From: Treponema sp.
GTDB taxonomy: Bacteria > Spirochaetota > Spirochaetia > Treponematales > Treponemataceae
Reading direction: 5' to 3'
Length of the DNA: 64,000 nucleotides
NCBI GenBank assembly: GCA_017469785.1
Contig: JAFUFU010000045.1
Span: forward strand, 62,001-126,000
The translations under genes were made by a program, and so were the position numbers. The notes beneath the pieces were generated by a model, which saw only the letters and a list, made by a program, of their open reading frames with translations, was not told the DNA's origin and did no database searches. Shown here one piece after another: positions 33,922 through 41,351 of this stretch (position 1 is the first letter of the stretch; every line of letters begins with the position of its first letter).

Positions 33922-35805
33922 ATGAGTGAATATTCAGGTACAGAACATCTTCGCCCTGTTATAAATGTGGATCCAGAAAAATGTTGTAACTGTCATCGCT
34001 GTATAAGCGTCTGTCCTGTCAAAATGTGCAACAATGGTTCCGGAAATCATGTCTCTATTAATCACGACCTTTGTATCGGTTGTGGCACTTGTATTGACGC
34101 CTGCGTACATGGGGCTAGAACGGGAATCGATGATATGGAGGAATTCTTCCATGATTTGCAGAACGGAGTCCCAGTCGTGGCAATCGTTGCTCCTGCAGTC
34201 GCTGTAAATTTCCCTGAGCAAGACTTGAATTTGAACGGCTGGCTAAAATCCATCGGCGTGAAAGCTGTCTTTGATGTGGCTTTCGGCGCGGAATTGACGA
34301 CCAAGAGTTATGTCGAGCAGATAAAAAAAGAAAAGCCCAAGATTGTAATTTCCCAGCCCTGTCCCGCACTTGTAAGTTATATAGAAATCTACCGTCCCCA
34401 ATTGATTGACTACCTCGCAAAAGCAGACAGCCCCATGGCCCATACCGTGGAATGTATCCGTCATTTTTATCCCCAATACCGAGATTGCAAAATTGCAGCT
34501 ATTTCCCCATGTTTCGCCAAGCGCAGAGAATTCGATGAAAACGGCAGGGGAGACTACAATGTCACGATGAAGAACCTTGGCAAATGGTTCAGGCAAAATG
34601 GCATCGATTTGAACTCTTTCCCGAAAACTGACTACGATAATCCTGCTGCAGAACGGGCTGTACTGTATTCAACTCCCGGCGGCCTCATGCGTACGGCAGA
34701 GCGATTTGTTCCCGGAATTTCATCAAAGACGCGCAAGATAGAAGGTCAGCCTGCAGTGTTTGAATATCTTGAGGGGCTTGACCAAACGATTTCCTCTGAC
34801 GGCATCTCCCGTTATCAATTGATAGATTGTCTTAACTGCGAAAAAGGCTGCAATAGGGGTGGCGGAACCACAAACAACAATATGACTCTCGATGAGATTG
34901 AAGATCTGGTAGAAAATAGGGCAAAAGACAGACAGGAAAGGTGGAAGACAAATCGTAAAAAGCTGAAGGTCTTTTCCCTGAAAAAACTTGAAAGGACGGT
35001 CAATGCCTATTGGAAACCCGGTATTTACGAACGCAAGTACACTGACCGAAGTATCTCGTCCAAAAAATTCATCAAAATTCCGGCAGAAGAAGAATTACAG
35101 CAGATTTATATCAAAATGGGAAAGCGCAGCAAGGATGAAATCTACAACTGTGGAGCCTGTGGTTATAACAGCTGTAAGCAGATGGCAATCGCCATATTCA
35201 ACGGGCTCAACCGCGCGGAGAATTGTCACCACTATATGGCTAAGCTTGCGAATCAGGACCATGAAAACGAGATTCGCGAGGCCATCAAAAAAATCAATGA
35301 AGCAGTACACTCTGGCAATGAAGCCCTGCGAAGCAATGTAAGCGATTTGCAGGAAATCAAGAACATGAACATGCTCACGACAGACGGAATCAAAGAGTTG
35401 AACCGAAAAATGTCCGGAATCTGGGACATCATGGGAATCATCAATAATGTAGCTGACCAGACAAAAATCATAGCTTTTAATGCCGAGCTTGAGGCCTCAA
35501 GATCCGGTGAATCCGGCAAAAACTTCCACATCGTCGCTACAGAAATCCGCCGTCTTTCCGACACCATTCTTGACAGCATAAAGGAAATCAAGATTATTAT
35601 CGATGAAATACAGATTGCATCAAACAGACTGATTCTCGACAGCGAGAAAGGAACCAACCAGATAAATGTCAGCTGGGAAAACGCAAAGACGCTGGAACAA
35701 AACTTCGGAAATATCGCAAGCTCGTCTTCCCAGTTCATTGATGACAAATCAGAAAAAATCTCCAATGCTTTGCAGCAAATTGCCGAGGTGACCGAGAAGC
35801 TTTAG
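33922..35805 (+). CDS. [FeFe]-hydrogenase-like sensor fused to a chemotaxis signalling hairpin
   Basis: 627 residues from the ATG at 33922 (GGTGG upstream). Order: two 4Fe-4S motifs (CCNCHRCISVCP and CIGCGTCIDACV, residues 18-60); an [FeFe]-hydrogenase H-cluster domain with altered motifs SQPCPALV, SPCFAKRREF and NCEKGCNRGGG (about 140-325); a 4Fe-4S domain with CGACGYNSCKQ...ENC (about 410-440); and a methyl-accepting-type signalling hairpin (about 470-610, IIAFNAELEASRSGESGKNF). No membrane segment. The proton-transfer Cys of the TSCCP motif is replaced, as in sensory HydS enzymes. It probably senses hydrogen or redox state and passes it to a CheA/CheW complex or another partner. Confidence 0.8.
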   Translation: MSEYSGTEHLRPVINVDPEKCCNCHRCISVCPVKMCNNGSGNHVSINHDLCIGCGTCIDACVHGARTGIDDMEEFFHDLQNGVPVVAIVAPAVAVNFPEQDLNLNGWLKSIGVKAVFDVAFGAELTTKSYVEQIKKEKPKIVISQPCPALVSYIEIYRPQLIDYLAKADSPMAHTVECIRHFYPQYRDCKIAAISPCFAKRREFDENGRGDYNVTMKNLGKWFRQNGIDLNSFPKTDYDNPAAERAVLYSTPGGLMRTAERFVPGISSKTRKIEGQPAVFEYLEGLDQTISSDGISRYQLIDCLNCEKGCNRGGGTTNNNMTLDEIEDLVENRAKDRQERWKTNRKKLKVFSLKKLERTVNAYWKPGIYERKYTDRSISSKKFIKIPAEEELQQIYIKMGKRSKDEIYNCGACGYNSCKQMAIAIFNGLNRAENCHHYMAKLANQDHENEIREAIKKINEAVHSGNEALRSNVSDLQEIKNMNMLTTDGIKELNRKMSGIWDIMGIINNVADQTKIIAFNAELEASRSGESGKNFHIVATEIRRLSDTILDSIKEIKIIIDEIQIASNRLILDSEKGTNQINVSWENAKTLEQNFGNIASSSSQFIDDKSEKISNALQQIAEVTEKL

Positions 35806-35815
35806 GATTGACAAG

Positions 35816-35847
35816 AAATCCCGGCCAGAATCATCCAGCCGGGATTT
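35816..35847. terminator. Strong hairpin after the hydrogenase-like gene
   Basis: AAATCCCGGC pairs perfectly with GCCGGGATTT. The T-run is short, so it may be a weak terminator or an mRNA-stabilising 3' structure. Confidence 0.6.
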
Positions 35848-35849
35848 CA

Positions 35850-35931
35850 GTTTGCCGTCTTCCGTGCAGTACTGGCTGTAGACCTGTCCGTTTGCGAAGA
35901 ACTCCTGAGCCAGCTTTTCTGAGATGAATTT
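35850..35931 (-). pseudogene. purL remnant
   Basis: The minus strand encodes KFISEKLAQEFFANGQVYSQ and YCTEDGK, about 27 residues that match the C-terminal part of the intact PurL at 43426-47448 (IFISEQLAKELFEKGQVYSQ). The two differ at many positions, so this is not a fresh copy. It ends directly at repeat R2. Confidence 0.75.
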
Positions 35932-36055
35932 GGGCGTTCCCTGCCTTCAGCGGGTCAGGCTTTTCGCCCTTCCGCGCTAACCGCGCTCCATTGCCTACGG
36001 CAACGGCTAAGGCCGCCCCGCTACGCAACGAAGTTGCGACGCATCCTTAACGCTT
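35928..36055. repeat. R-family GC-rich palindromic repeat, copy 2
   Basis: On the minus strand it begins AGCGTTAAGG, has hairpins TCGCAACTTCGTTGCG and GTTGCCGTAGGCAAT, then GGAGCG, GGAAGGGCGA and AGCCTGACCC, and ends GGGAACGCCC. It starts at the broken end of the purL remnant. Confidence 0.7.
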
Positions 36056-36064
36056 CTGCTAAAT

Positions 36065-36636
36065 CTATCTTCTATCATACAGAATAATTTCGTTTCCGTT
36101 TTTCTTGTTGATTTTCTTTTTATACAAAAGTGTCCATGGCGTTTGTCCTATGCTGTAATCAGTTTTTTCTTGTGGAAAAAATGAGCGACAAAAATACTTT
36201 TCGTTTTTAGTTTTGGACAAAAATGTAAACACATTTTTCGACAGTATTTCATTTTTCAAAAGATACTCGAATTTTATCAGTGAAAATTATTCATTGCTTC
36301 GTTGTATTTGAAGATTGTTTTATTGTCATCAAAGATTTCTTCTAGATATGGCAGAAAATCTACTCTTCCTTTGATTTTCTGATGTGATTTTTCAATATGT
36401 GTAGCGGAGATTTTTCTTTTCTTCAAATCGTTAAAGACTTTTTCCCTGTCGTGGTTAAGTTCAGGTCGGTCAATAAGATGTTGAAATCCCAAAAGGTGAT
36501 GTAAATCAATTTTGCGGAATTCAATTTGTAAAGTTACATTCTGACTTTTCCTTCCGAGAATAATCACATATTCGATATCCAGTAGTTTTGAAAAAGCATC
36601 GACACAATCGTATATTGAACTCACCCAAATCTCCAT
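36065..36636 (-). pseudogene. PBECR4-like nuclease gene, split by a frameshift
   Basis: Two pieces make one protein of about 190 residues. Piece one (36277-36636) reads IYDCVDAFSKLLDIEYVIIL and later IDLHHLLGFQHL; piece two (36065 to about 36275) reads KNEKYFCRSFFPQEKTDYSI and GQTPWTLLYKK. These features match the PBECR4 branch of the barnase/EndoU/ColicinE5/RelE-like nucleases found in phages and mobile elements. Adding one base to the A4/T4 run at 36283-36286 joins them in frame (NNF-SLIKFEYLLK). The first ATG lies in the T-run of the upstream RNA's terminator, so the 5' end may also be lost. Confidence 0.65.
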
Positions 36637-36644
36637 AAAAAAAG

Positions 36645-36830
36645 CCCTGCCGACGAATCAGCAGAGCCTGTCGCTCATAAAGAGCAAAGCATTTTCTTTC
36701 AGTCGTTCAAGACGACCTGAGACCAGCTCTTGGTAAATGCTCAAACCTTTATAAAGCTCCCCAAAGAACTGCTTTCCTGGTCACAGAACTTTGGATTATC
36801 ACTTGAAAGGCACCCAAGTTGCCTACGCTT
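36645..36830 (-). ncRNA. Candidate structured non-coding RNA, about 185 nt, family unassigned
   Basis: The region has no long frame but folds well on the minus strand: ACTTG/CAAGT; CCAAAG-CTG/CAG-CTTTGG (36762-36794); AGCATTT/AAATGCT enclosing GTCGT/ACGAC; GCTC/GAGC; and a terminal stem (GGCTCTGCTGA with TCGGCAGGGCT) followed by seven T. A TTGATT/GATATT promoter lies at 36833-36861. Size and terminator suggest a free small RNA. 6S RNA or an attenuator-type leader of the broken nuclease gene are both possible; it does not fit SRP, tmRNA or RNase P RNA. Confidence 0.5.
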
Positions 36831-36884
36831 ATAATATCGCATTAAACTGACGGAAAATCAAGGGAAATTTAAATAATCGACATT

Positions 36885-37104
36885 TTATTTCACCGTGTAT
36901 GTTGCGATTCCTTCGTAACTTCCTTTTTGGGAATTTGCGACAGATAATTTTACCTCTTTTACATTTGAAGGAATAGTAACTTCGCCAGAAAACAATCCGT
37001 TTCCGTCATTTTCAAGCTGAATAAAATCTTTTCCACAAATCACAGCAACAAATTTTTTGTTTCCGATGCGGACTGAAAATTTATATGACTGAGCTTTTAC
37101 CTTA
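36885..37104 (-). pseudogene. C-terminal fragment of an unknown secreted or surface protein
   Basis: About 70 codons without a start, ending TAA at 36885-36887. The text (NGLFSGEVTIPSNVKEVKLS, then GSYEGIATYTVK) is a beta-rich C-terminal domain like the tail of the fragment at 37538-38056 (GIYSAELEIGEVENVVVYG). Both look like ends of paralogous genes. An upstream in-frame TAA prevents longer translation. Confidence 0.5.
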
Positions 37105-37495
37105 TTATTTGAATTTTACTAAGAAATGGAATTTCACGAATTTCATGTCGGGCAGCACAAACAATTCCAAAAATCCAAAAAATAATAATAAAAATATAAG
37201 CAATGGAGTATAAAAGTTTTATTCTAGTAACATAAGAAATAAGCCAAAATACAATTGTTGCTAAGTGTAGAATAAATGCCTGATTCTGGTGGAATTTCAC
37301 AAATTCTGAATCCTTATCTCCGAGACAAACTGATACAGCAAATCCAATCAAATAGATATAAGAAATAATTGCTGCAGCACGCTCTCCAAGTGGAACATTT
37401 TTCCCCGAAGCAGATTTATATTGGCGTTTACCACATTGCGGACAAAATTTTGCATTATCAGATAAAATTTCACTGCAAAAATTGCATTTTCTCAT
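37097..37495 (-). CDS. Zinc-ribbon membrane protein, DUF4870-like
   Basis: 132 residues. An N-terminal zinc ribbon (CNFCSEILSDNAKFCPQCG, four Cys) is followed by three or four membrane helices (about 37-58, 73-92, 95-115), with the FVKFHQNQAFILH motif seen in DUF4870/Tic20-like proteins. Intact, but it lies among pseudogenes. Function unknown. Confidence 0.75.
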   Translation of the reverse strand: MRKCNFCSEILSDNAKFCPQCGKRQYKSASGKNVPLGERAAAIISYIYLIGFAVSVCLGDKDSEFVKFHQNQAFILHLATIVFWLISYVTRIKLLYSIAYIFIIIFWIFGIVCAARHEIREIPFLSKIQIIR

Positions 37496-37537
37496 GTTTT
37501 TTCCCCATATTCATATCAAGCAATTTTTTGCATAATC

Positions 37538-38056
37538 CTATTTTTCAACACCATAGAACCATAAACCGTTGTAATTTTTCCCGTTCTTTGTGCCGTATAC
37601 TACGACATTCTCGACTTCCCCTATTTCAAGTTCTGCCGAATATATGCCTTTAGCATCTTTTTTTAAGGGGGTTAGGGAACCAGATACATTTACAGCGATT
37701 CCTGAAAAATCCTTGCTTGAAATCTCGAACCTCACCTTGTCGCCTTTTTTAAGAATTCCACCGAGAGGAGAAACAAGCCTGGTATTCGTTGCACTGTCAT
37801 AGCTTGCATAACAAGACGGGTATTTCATTTCGTTTCCAAAGCCATTGTAGGAAGAATCGGCATTCAATTCAAAATCAAGCACTGGATCAAGAATTCCAGA
37901 TGAAATTTCAAGAAGCTTGAAAATCTTTGTGATTGCGTTATTTCGCTGAGTGGCGAACAAATCTTCGTAAAGATAATATGAGCCGTTTTCTTCGACCTTG
38001 AAAAACGCTTCCTTGAAAAAATCGTATTCTTTTTGCATGATTTTCTTGCCTGACAA
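37538..38056 (-). pseudogene. C-terminal part of a transglutaminase-like surface protein, 5' end lost
   Basis: 172 residues open from the break at about 38056. The sequence has a helical start (FFKVEENGSYYLYEDLFATQ), then Ig-like beta strands (GDKVRFEISSKDFSGIAV) and ends WFYGVEK. It resembles the C-terminal region of large secreted transglutaminase-like proteins that I recall from treponemes, but the catalytic part is absent. The 5' end abuts, head to head, the truncated livF, marking a recombination junction. Confidence 0.45.
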
Positions 38057-38057
38057 A

Positions 38058-38546
38058 ATCGTAAAGGCGGGATTGATTCATGTTCCAGAAGGACGCCGCG
38101 TTTTTGCTAACCTCACAGTCAAAGAAAATCTTGAAATGGGCGCGTACTTGCGAAAGGATACGGCACAGATTAAAGCCGATTTGGAACATGTCTACGAACT
38201 TTTTCCACGATTGTGCGAGAGGGTAAAGCAGCTTGCGGGCACTCTTTCTGGCGGCGAACAGCAGATGCTTGCGATGGGGCGCGCCCTCATGTCAAAGCCG
38301 GAGCTTCTTCTTTTGGATGAGCCGAGCATGGGTCTGGCTCCGATTCTGGTCGATGAGATTTTTGACATTATCCAGAAAATCAACAAGGACGGAACGACAA
38401 TCTTGCTCGTAGAACAGAACGCATTCAAGGCGATGAGCATTGCAAACCGTGTTTATATTTTGGAAACTGGCGAAGTCGCATCTTCTGGAAATTCTGAAGA
38501 AATGATTCACGATGAGGCTGTCAAAAAGGCTTACCTGGGCGGCTAA
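38058..38546 (+). pseudogene. livF-like ABC ATPase lacking the first half (no Walker A)
   Basis: From IVKAGLIHVPEGRRVFANLT onward it is a normal LivF (branched-chain amino-acid ABC transporter ATPase): signature LSGGEQQML, Walker B LLLLDEPSMGLAP, H-loop region LLVEQN. The first 80-85 residues, including Walker A and Q-loop, are missing, so it cannot hydrolyse ATP. An in-frame ATG exists at 37998, but its codons belong to the reverse strand of the other fragment. It is followed at once by repeat R3. Confidence 0.85.
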
Positions 38547-38547
38547 A

Positions 38548-38641
38548 GCGCTAGGGTATGGAGCCCCGAAGTTGCCAGTTCACTGGCAATGAGCGTTAGC
38601 GAAGGGCGGAACACCCGACGGCGAAGCCGTAGCGCCCAAAT
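38548..38641. repeat. R-family GC-rich palindromic repeat, copy 3
   Basis: GCGCTAGGGTATGGAGCCCC, a hairpin GTTGCCAGTTCACTGGCAAT, GAAGGGCGGA, a GACGGCGAAGCCGT hairpin, and the end GCGCCCAAAT. It fills the space between the livF remnant and the response-regulator gene. Confidence 0.7.
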
Positions 38642-38642
38642 G

Positions 38643-39272
38643 CTAAAAATCTCTGCTTCCGAAACTTGCAATCAGCTCCTTGTGGGTTGAAAAGCCTGTC
38701 TTGTTGTAAATGCGGCTGATGCAATTTTCGACGGTGCGCTTGTTAATCCCAAGTTCTTCCGCAATCTGAACGTTGGATTTATTCTGCAAAATCAGGCGGA
38801 GAATCTCGTTTTCGCGCTGAGTGAACTGGGAGAGGGTTTTTTCAAAAGTAACGAGATTCGGGGCAATTTCCGGATCAACATAACGCTTTCCCAGAACGGC
38901 ATTTTCAAGGGCGTTTTTGAGTTCCGCTTCGTCGCTCATTTTGGAAACAAAGCCGTCACAGCCTGCTTCCAAGGCTCCGCTCACAATGCTGCCGGCTGAA
39001 TGCATGGAATAGACCACAATCCTTACAGACGGAAAGGCGGATCGGCAATTTTTAATCAAGGAAAGACCGTTTTCTACGCTGCCTTCGATATTCAAATCAG
39101 TAATCAGGACAGAAGGAAGACCGCCTTCGCCCTGAGAGCGCATGGCATCAAAAAAATCCCTTGCATTTGAAGAGTAACCGATACATTCAAAATCAGAATG
39201 TTCCGCGAGAAAGCCCATGATTCCCTGCCTCATGAGGCTGTGGTCTTCTACAACATAGAAAGTCTTGTTCAT
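38643..39272 (-). CDS. NarL/LuxR-type response regulator
   Basis: 209 residues. The receiver domain (1-125) has the acidic pair ED near residue 9, the phosphorylatable Asp in LITDLN near 61 and Lys in GFVSKMSD near 112. The C-terminal LuxR helix-turn-helix follows (FTQRENEILRLILQNKSNVQ, IAEELGINKRTVENCI). It is the partner of the histidine kinase, whose frame overlaps its start (ATGA). Targets are unknown. Confidence 0.92.
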   Translation of the reverse strand: MNKTFYVVEDHSLMRQGIMGFLAEHSDFECIGYSSNARDFFDAMRSQGEGGLPSVLITDLNIEGSVENGLSLIKNCRSAFPSVRIVVYSMHSAGSIVSGALEAGCDGFVSKMSDEAELKNALENAVLGKRYVDPEIAPNLVTFEKTLSQFTQRENEILRLILQNKSNVQIAEELGINKRTVENCISRIYNKTGFSTHKELIASFGSRDF

Positions 39273-40100
39273 TTTTCAAAAACTCCAATGGGAATAAAAA
39301 GCAGAATCCTTGTGCCAAGGCCTGGTTCAGAAAAAACAGAAAGCGTGCCACCCGTCTGAGCCGCACGCATTTTCATTCCCTTTAAACCGAAGTGAGAAGG
39401 TTTATCCGATGTCAAAAGATTTTCGGGAGTAAAGCCCCTGCCGTCATCCTCTATATATAGGTATAGCCCCCCCCCGTTCGTTCTTATAGTCTTTTCTGGC
39501 AAAAACCGAAACCTCACAAGTGCCGGCGTGTTTCTGGATATTCGTAAGCGATTCCTGCACAATTCGGTAAATGCTCAGTTTCTGCAAATCGGAAAGAAAG
39601 TTTGAGTCCAAAAGTCGGGAATCCTCTTCTTTAAAGAAAAAAGAAACTTCAAAGCCTGTTTTATTCTTAAAATTATAGCACAAAGAATGTAGGGCGGAAG
39701 AAAGTGACTGACCCGAAAGCTCCGGCGGAACAAGGGAATAACACATCGAGCGGATTTGTGTAATGCACTTTAAAAGAAGCTCTCTTGTCTCACAAACTGG
39801 CTTGTCACTCTCTAAAAAAGTAACGGCTGCCTTTAAATCCTGAGCCACGGTGTCGTGAAGTTCGGCGGAAATTCGTGAGCGTTCTTCTTCCTGCGCGTTA
39901 AGAACATGCGAGGCATATTCCGCAGTTTCCTTCTGGCTGTCATCTGCAAGCCGCATTTTGATTAAAACGGCAATAATTGCAACGAGAGCGAGAAAAAACA
40001 CGACTGAAAGGATGATAAAAAACAGGATGAAAGTCTGGACGATGCTGTACAAAGCCTGGGCATCGTTGGCAAGGTGCGGCATATCAATAAGATTAGGCAT
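39269..40100 (-). CDS. HisKA_3 sensor histidine kinase, out of frame at a G9 tract (possibly phase-variable)
   Basis: A membrane helix (about 18-45) and dimerisation/phosphoacceptor domain EEERSRISAELHDTVAQDLK (His near 82) are in the first frame (39444-40100). The ATPase domain, with QESLTNIQKHAG N-box, EDDGRGF and GLKGMKMRA, starts in that frame but continues in another (to 39269). The shift occurs exactly at nine G on the coding strand (plus strand C9, 39467-39475). With eight G the text reads through as a normal kinase of about 277 residues. In the sequenced state, translation ends at ERGGAIPIYRG and the kinase lacks its ATP site. Confidence 0.85.
39467..39475 (-). repeat. Homopolymeric G9 tract inside the kinase gene
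   Basis: Nine C on the plus strand. One unit fewer restores the kinase frame. Tracts of eight or more G are hot spots for slipped-strand mispairing and are used for phase variation in Treponema pallidum. A sequencing or assembly error is the main alternative. Confidence 0.8.
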
Positions 40101-40108
40101 AGTTCATT

Positions 40109-40732
40109 CTAACACGGAAAGCGGATTTTTTTGAAGATTAGGTACAAAAGCCAGCCTGCGAAAGTGCAGATAAGGCGGTCCAAAACTGTAATCGGGATTC
40201 GTGTAATAAAACATGCGAGAAACAGCCCGAAATTGCCGTCGAGAAAAGCCTGAACAAAAAGCGTTACAGGATTTGAATAAATATGATTGTTAAAGATGAT
40301 TCGCTGGGAAGTTTCAATTCCTGCACCAATCAGGCTTGAAGCAAATGATGAAACAAGCACAATCAAAAGAAGATAAAGGACGGTAAGAATCGTTCCGCCC
40401 CTGAAATTAGAATTTTTATAGATGAAAACCCATGTGCAAAAAACGATTGCAAGACCGCAGAGGGAGTACATCATATCCCACGGATAGGCAGGATTTCCCA
40501 TTGCAACCATGAGCAAGACCCGGAACACATTATAAAATCCCGCAACAAAAAGAGCCGGCACAAGCCCCGCATAAAAAACGACCGCCACCGTACCTATTGT
40601 ATCCAAAAAAAGCGGAACATGAAGCATATCACCGAAAATATAAGCGGCTGCAAGGTTTATGATTTGTGCAATCACACAGAAGAGGATTGTGTTTATTGGA
40701 GAAACGGGGATTCTATTTGCAGAATAGCACAT
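40109..40732 (-). CDS. Integral membrane sensor-like protein, ECF-S-like
   Basis: About 207 residues with six hydrophobic segments, starting NTILFCVIAQIINLAAAYIF. The pattern GDMLHVPLFLDTIGTVAVVF is like substrate-binding (S) components of ECF transporters or the membrane module found with LytS-like kinases. The ATG at 40732 has a TATAAT box six bases upstream (40739-40744) and no ribosome-binding site. It is the first gene of a three-gene set with the kinase and response regulator, eight bases before the kinase, and probably provides signal input. Confidence 0.7.
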   Translation of the reverse strand: MCYSANRIPVSPINTILFCVIAQIINLAAAYIFGDMLHVPLFLDTIGTVAVVFYAGLVPALFVAGFYNVFRVLLMVAMGNPAYPWDMMYSLCGLAIVFCTWVFIYKNSNFRGGTILTVLYLLLIVLVSSFASSLIGAGIETSQRIIFNNHIYSNPVTLFVQAFLDGNFGLFLACFITRIPITVLDRLICTFAGWLLYLIFKKIRFPC

Positions 40733-40769
40733 GGAAAGATTATACATTTTTTTACTGAAGTTTTGGAAG

Positions 40770-41273
40770 CTACAAACCAAGTTCCGCGTTGATTATTCCG
40801 CAGAGATTTTCGATTACCTCTTCGCAAATATCGGTTTTTACGGGAGAATCTGGCTCCTGCGTGCTGTGGCTCGTGGTCTTTGCCGACGGAGCATAGCCGT
40901 TTGCCGCCTGCAAAATCGCGTCGTACACCTTGTCGTGCCTATCGGCAATTCCCTTGCAGCCACAGATGATGATGTCGCAGTTATGTGAGACGAGAAGCGA
41001 CACCCTTTTTGCCGTTTCTTCCGCAAAGTCACCCGCCGTGCAGATACCGATGACGATTTTATGCCCCTTGTATTCTATCGTGATGATGCACATGAGCTCG
41101 TGGCTTTGCACCGTGCCCCAGATTACATCGATGGTGATTCTGAGTTTTGCGATGTTCCGTGTAGAAATCTGCTTGCGCATATAGATGAGGACGATTTGCT
41201 CCGCGATGTGACCGATTGTGTGAGTCTTTCCGCTGTTGGAAACGCCGCGGACGACGATGATTTGTTTCTGCAT
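40770..41273 (-). CDS. Small P-loop NTPase-like protein of unknown function
   Basis: 167 residues. A Walker A motif (GVSNSGKTHT, residues 10-19) opens the protein; VLLVSHNCDIIICGCKG-type strand (with three Cys) is near 95-110. No clear Walker B. Not recognised beyond a P-loop fold; it could be a kinase-like or defence-associated ATPase. The start has no strong ribosome-binding site. It is just upstream of the membrane-sensor gene, on the same strand. Confidence 0.55.
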   Translation of the reverse strand: MQKQIIVVRGVSNSGKTHTIGHIAEQIVLIYMRKQISTRNIAKLRITIDVIWGTVQSHELMCIITIEYKGHKIVIGICTAGDFAEETAKRVSLLVSHNCDIIICGCKGIADRHDKVYDAILQAANGYAPSAKTTSHSTQEPDSPVKTDICEEVIENLCGIINAELGL

Positions 41274-41351
41274 AAAAATACCCTGCTGATAGAATGATTG
41301 TGCAGGCTGCCCGAACGACAGCCTGTGAGTGTTAAGAAAAATGGCTAGTTG

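Noticed and set aside
36645..36830. tmRNA, SRP RNA or RNase P RNA
   Set aside because: Too short for tmRNA and RNase P, and none of their conserved cores (tRNA-like ends with tag frame; GGAAGNNNGCAG SRP loop; GAGGAAAGTC) is present.
37998..38057. Native start of the livF-like gene
   Set aside because: These codons are the reverse strand of the neighbouring gene fragment, and LivF's Walker A region is missing.
39444..39562. Two separate overlapping genes instead of one kinase
   Set aside because: The second frame begins mid-domain with no start signal, and joining at the G-tract restores a complete HATPase domain.
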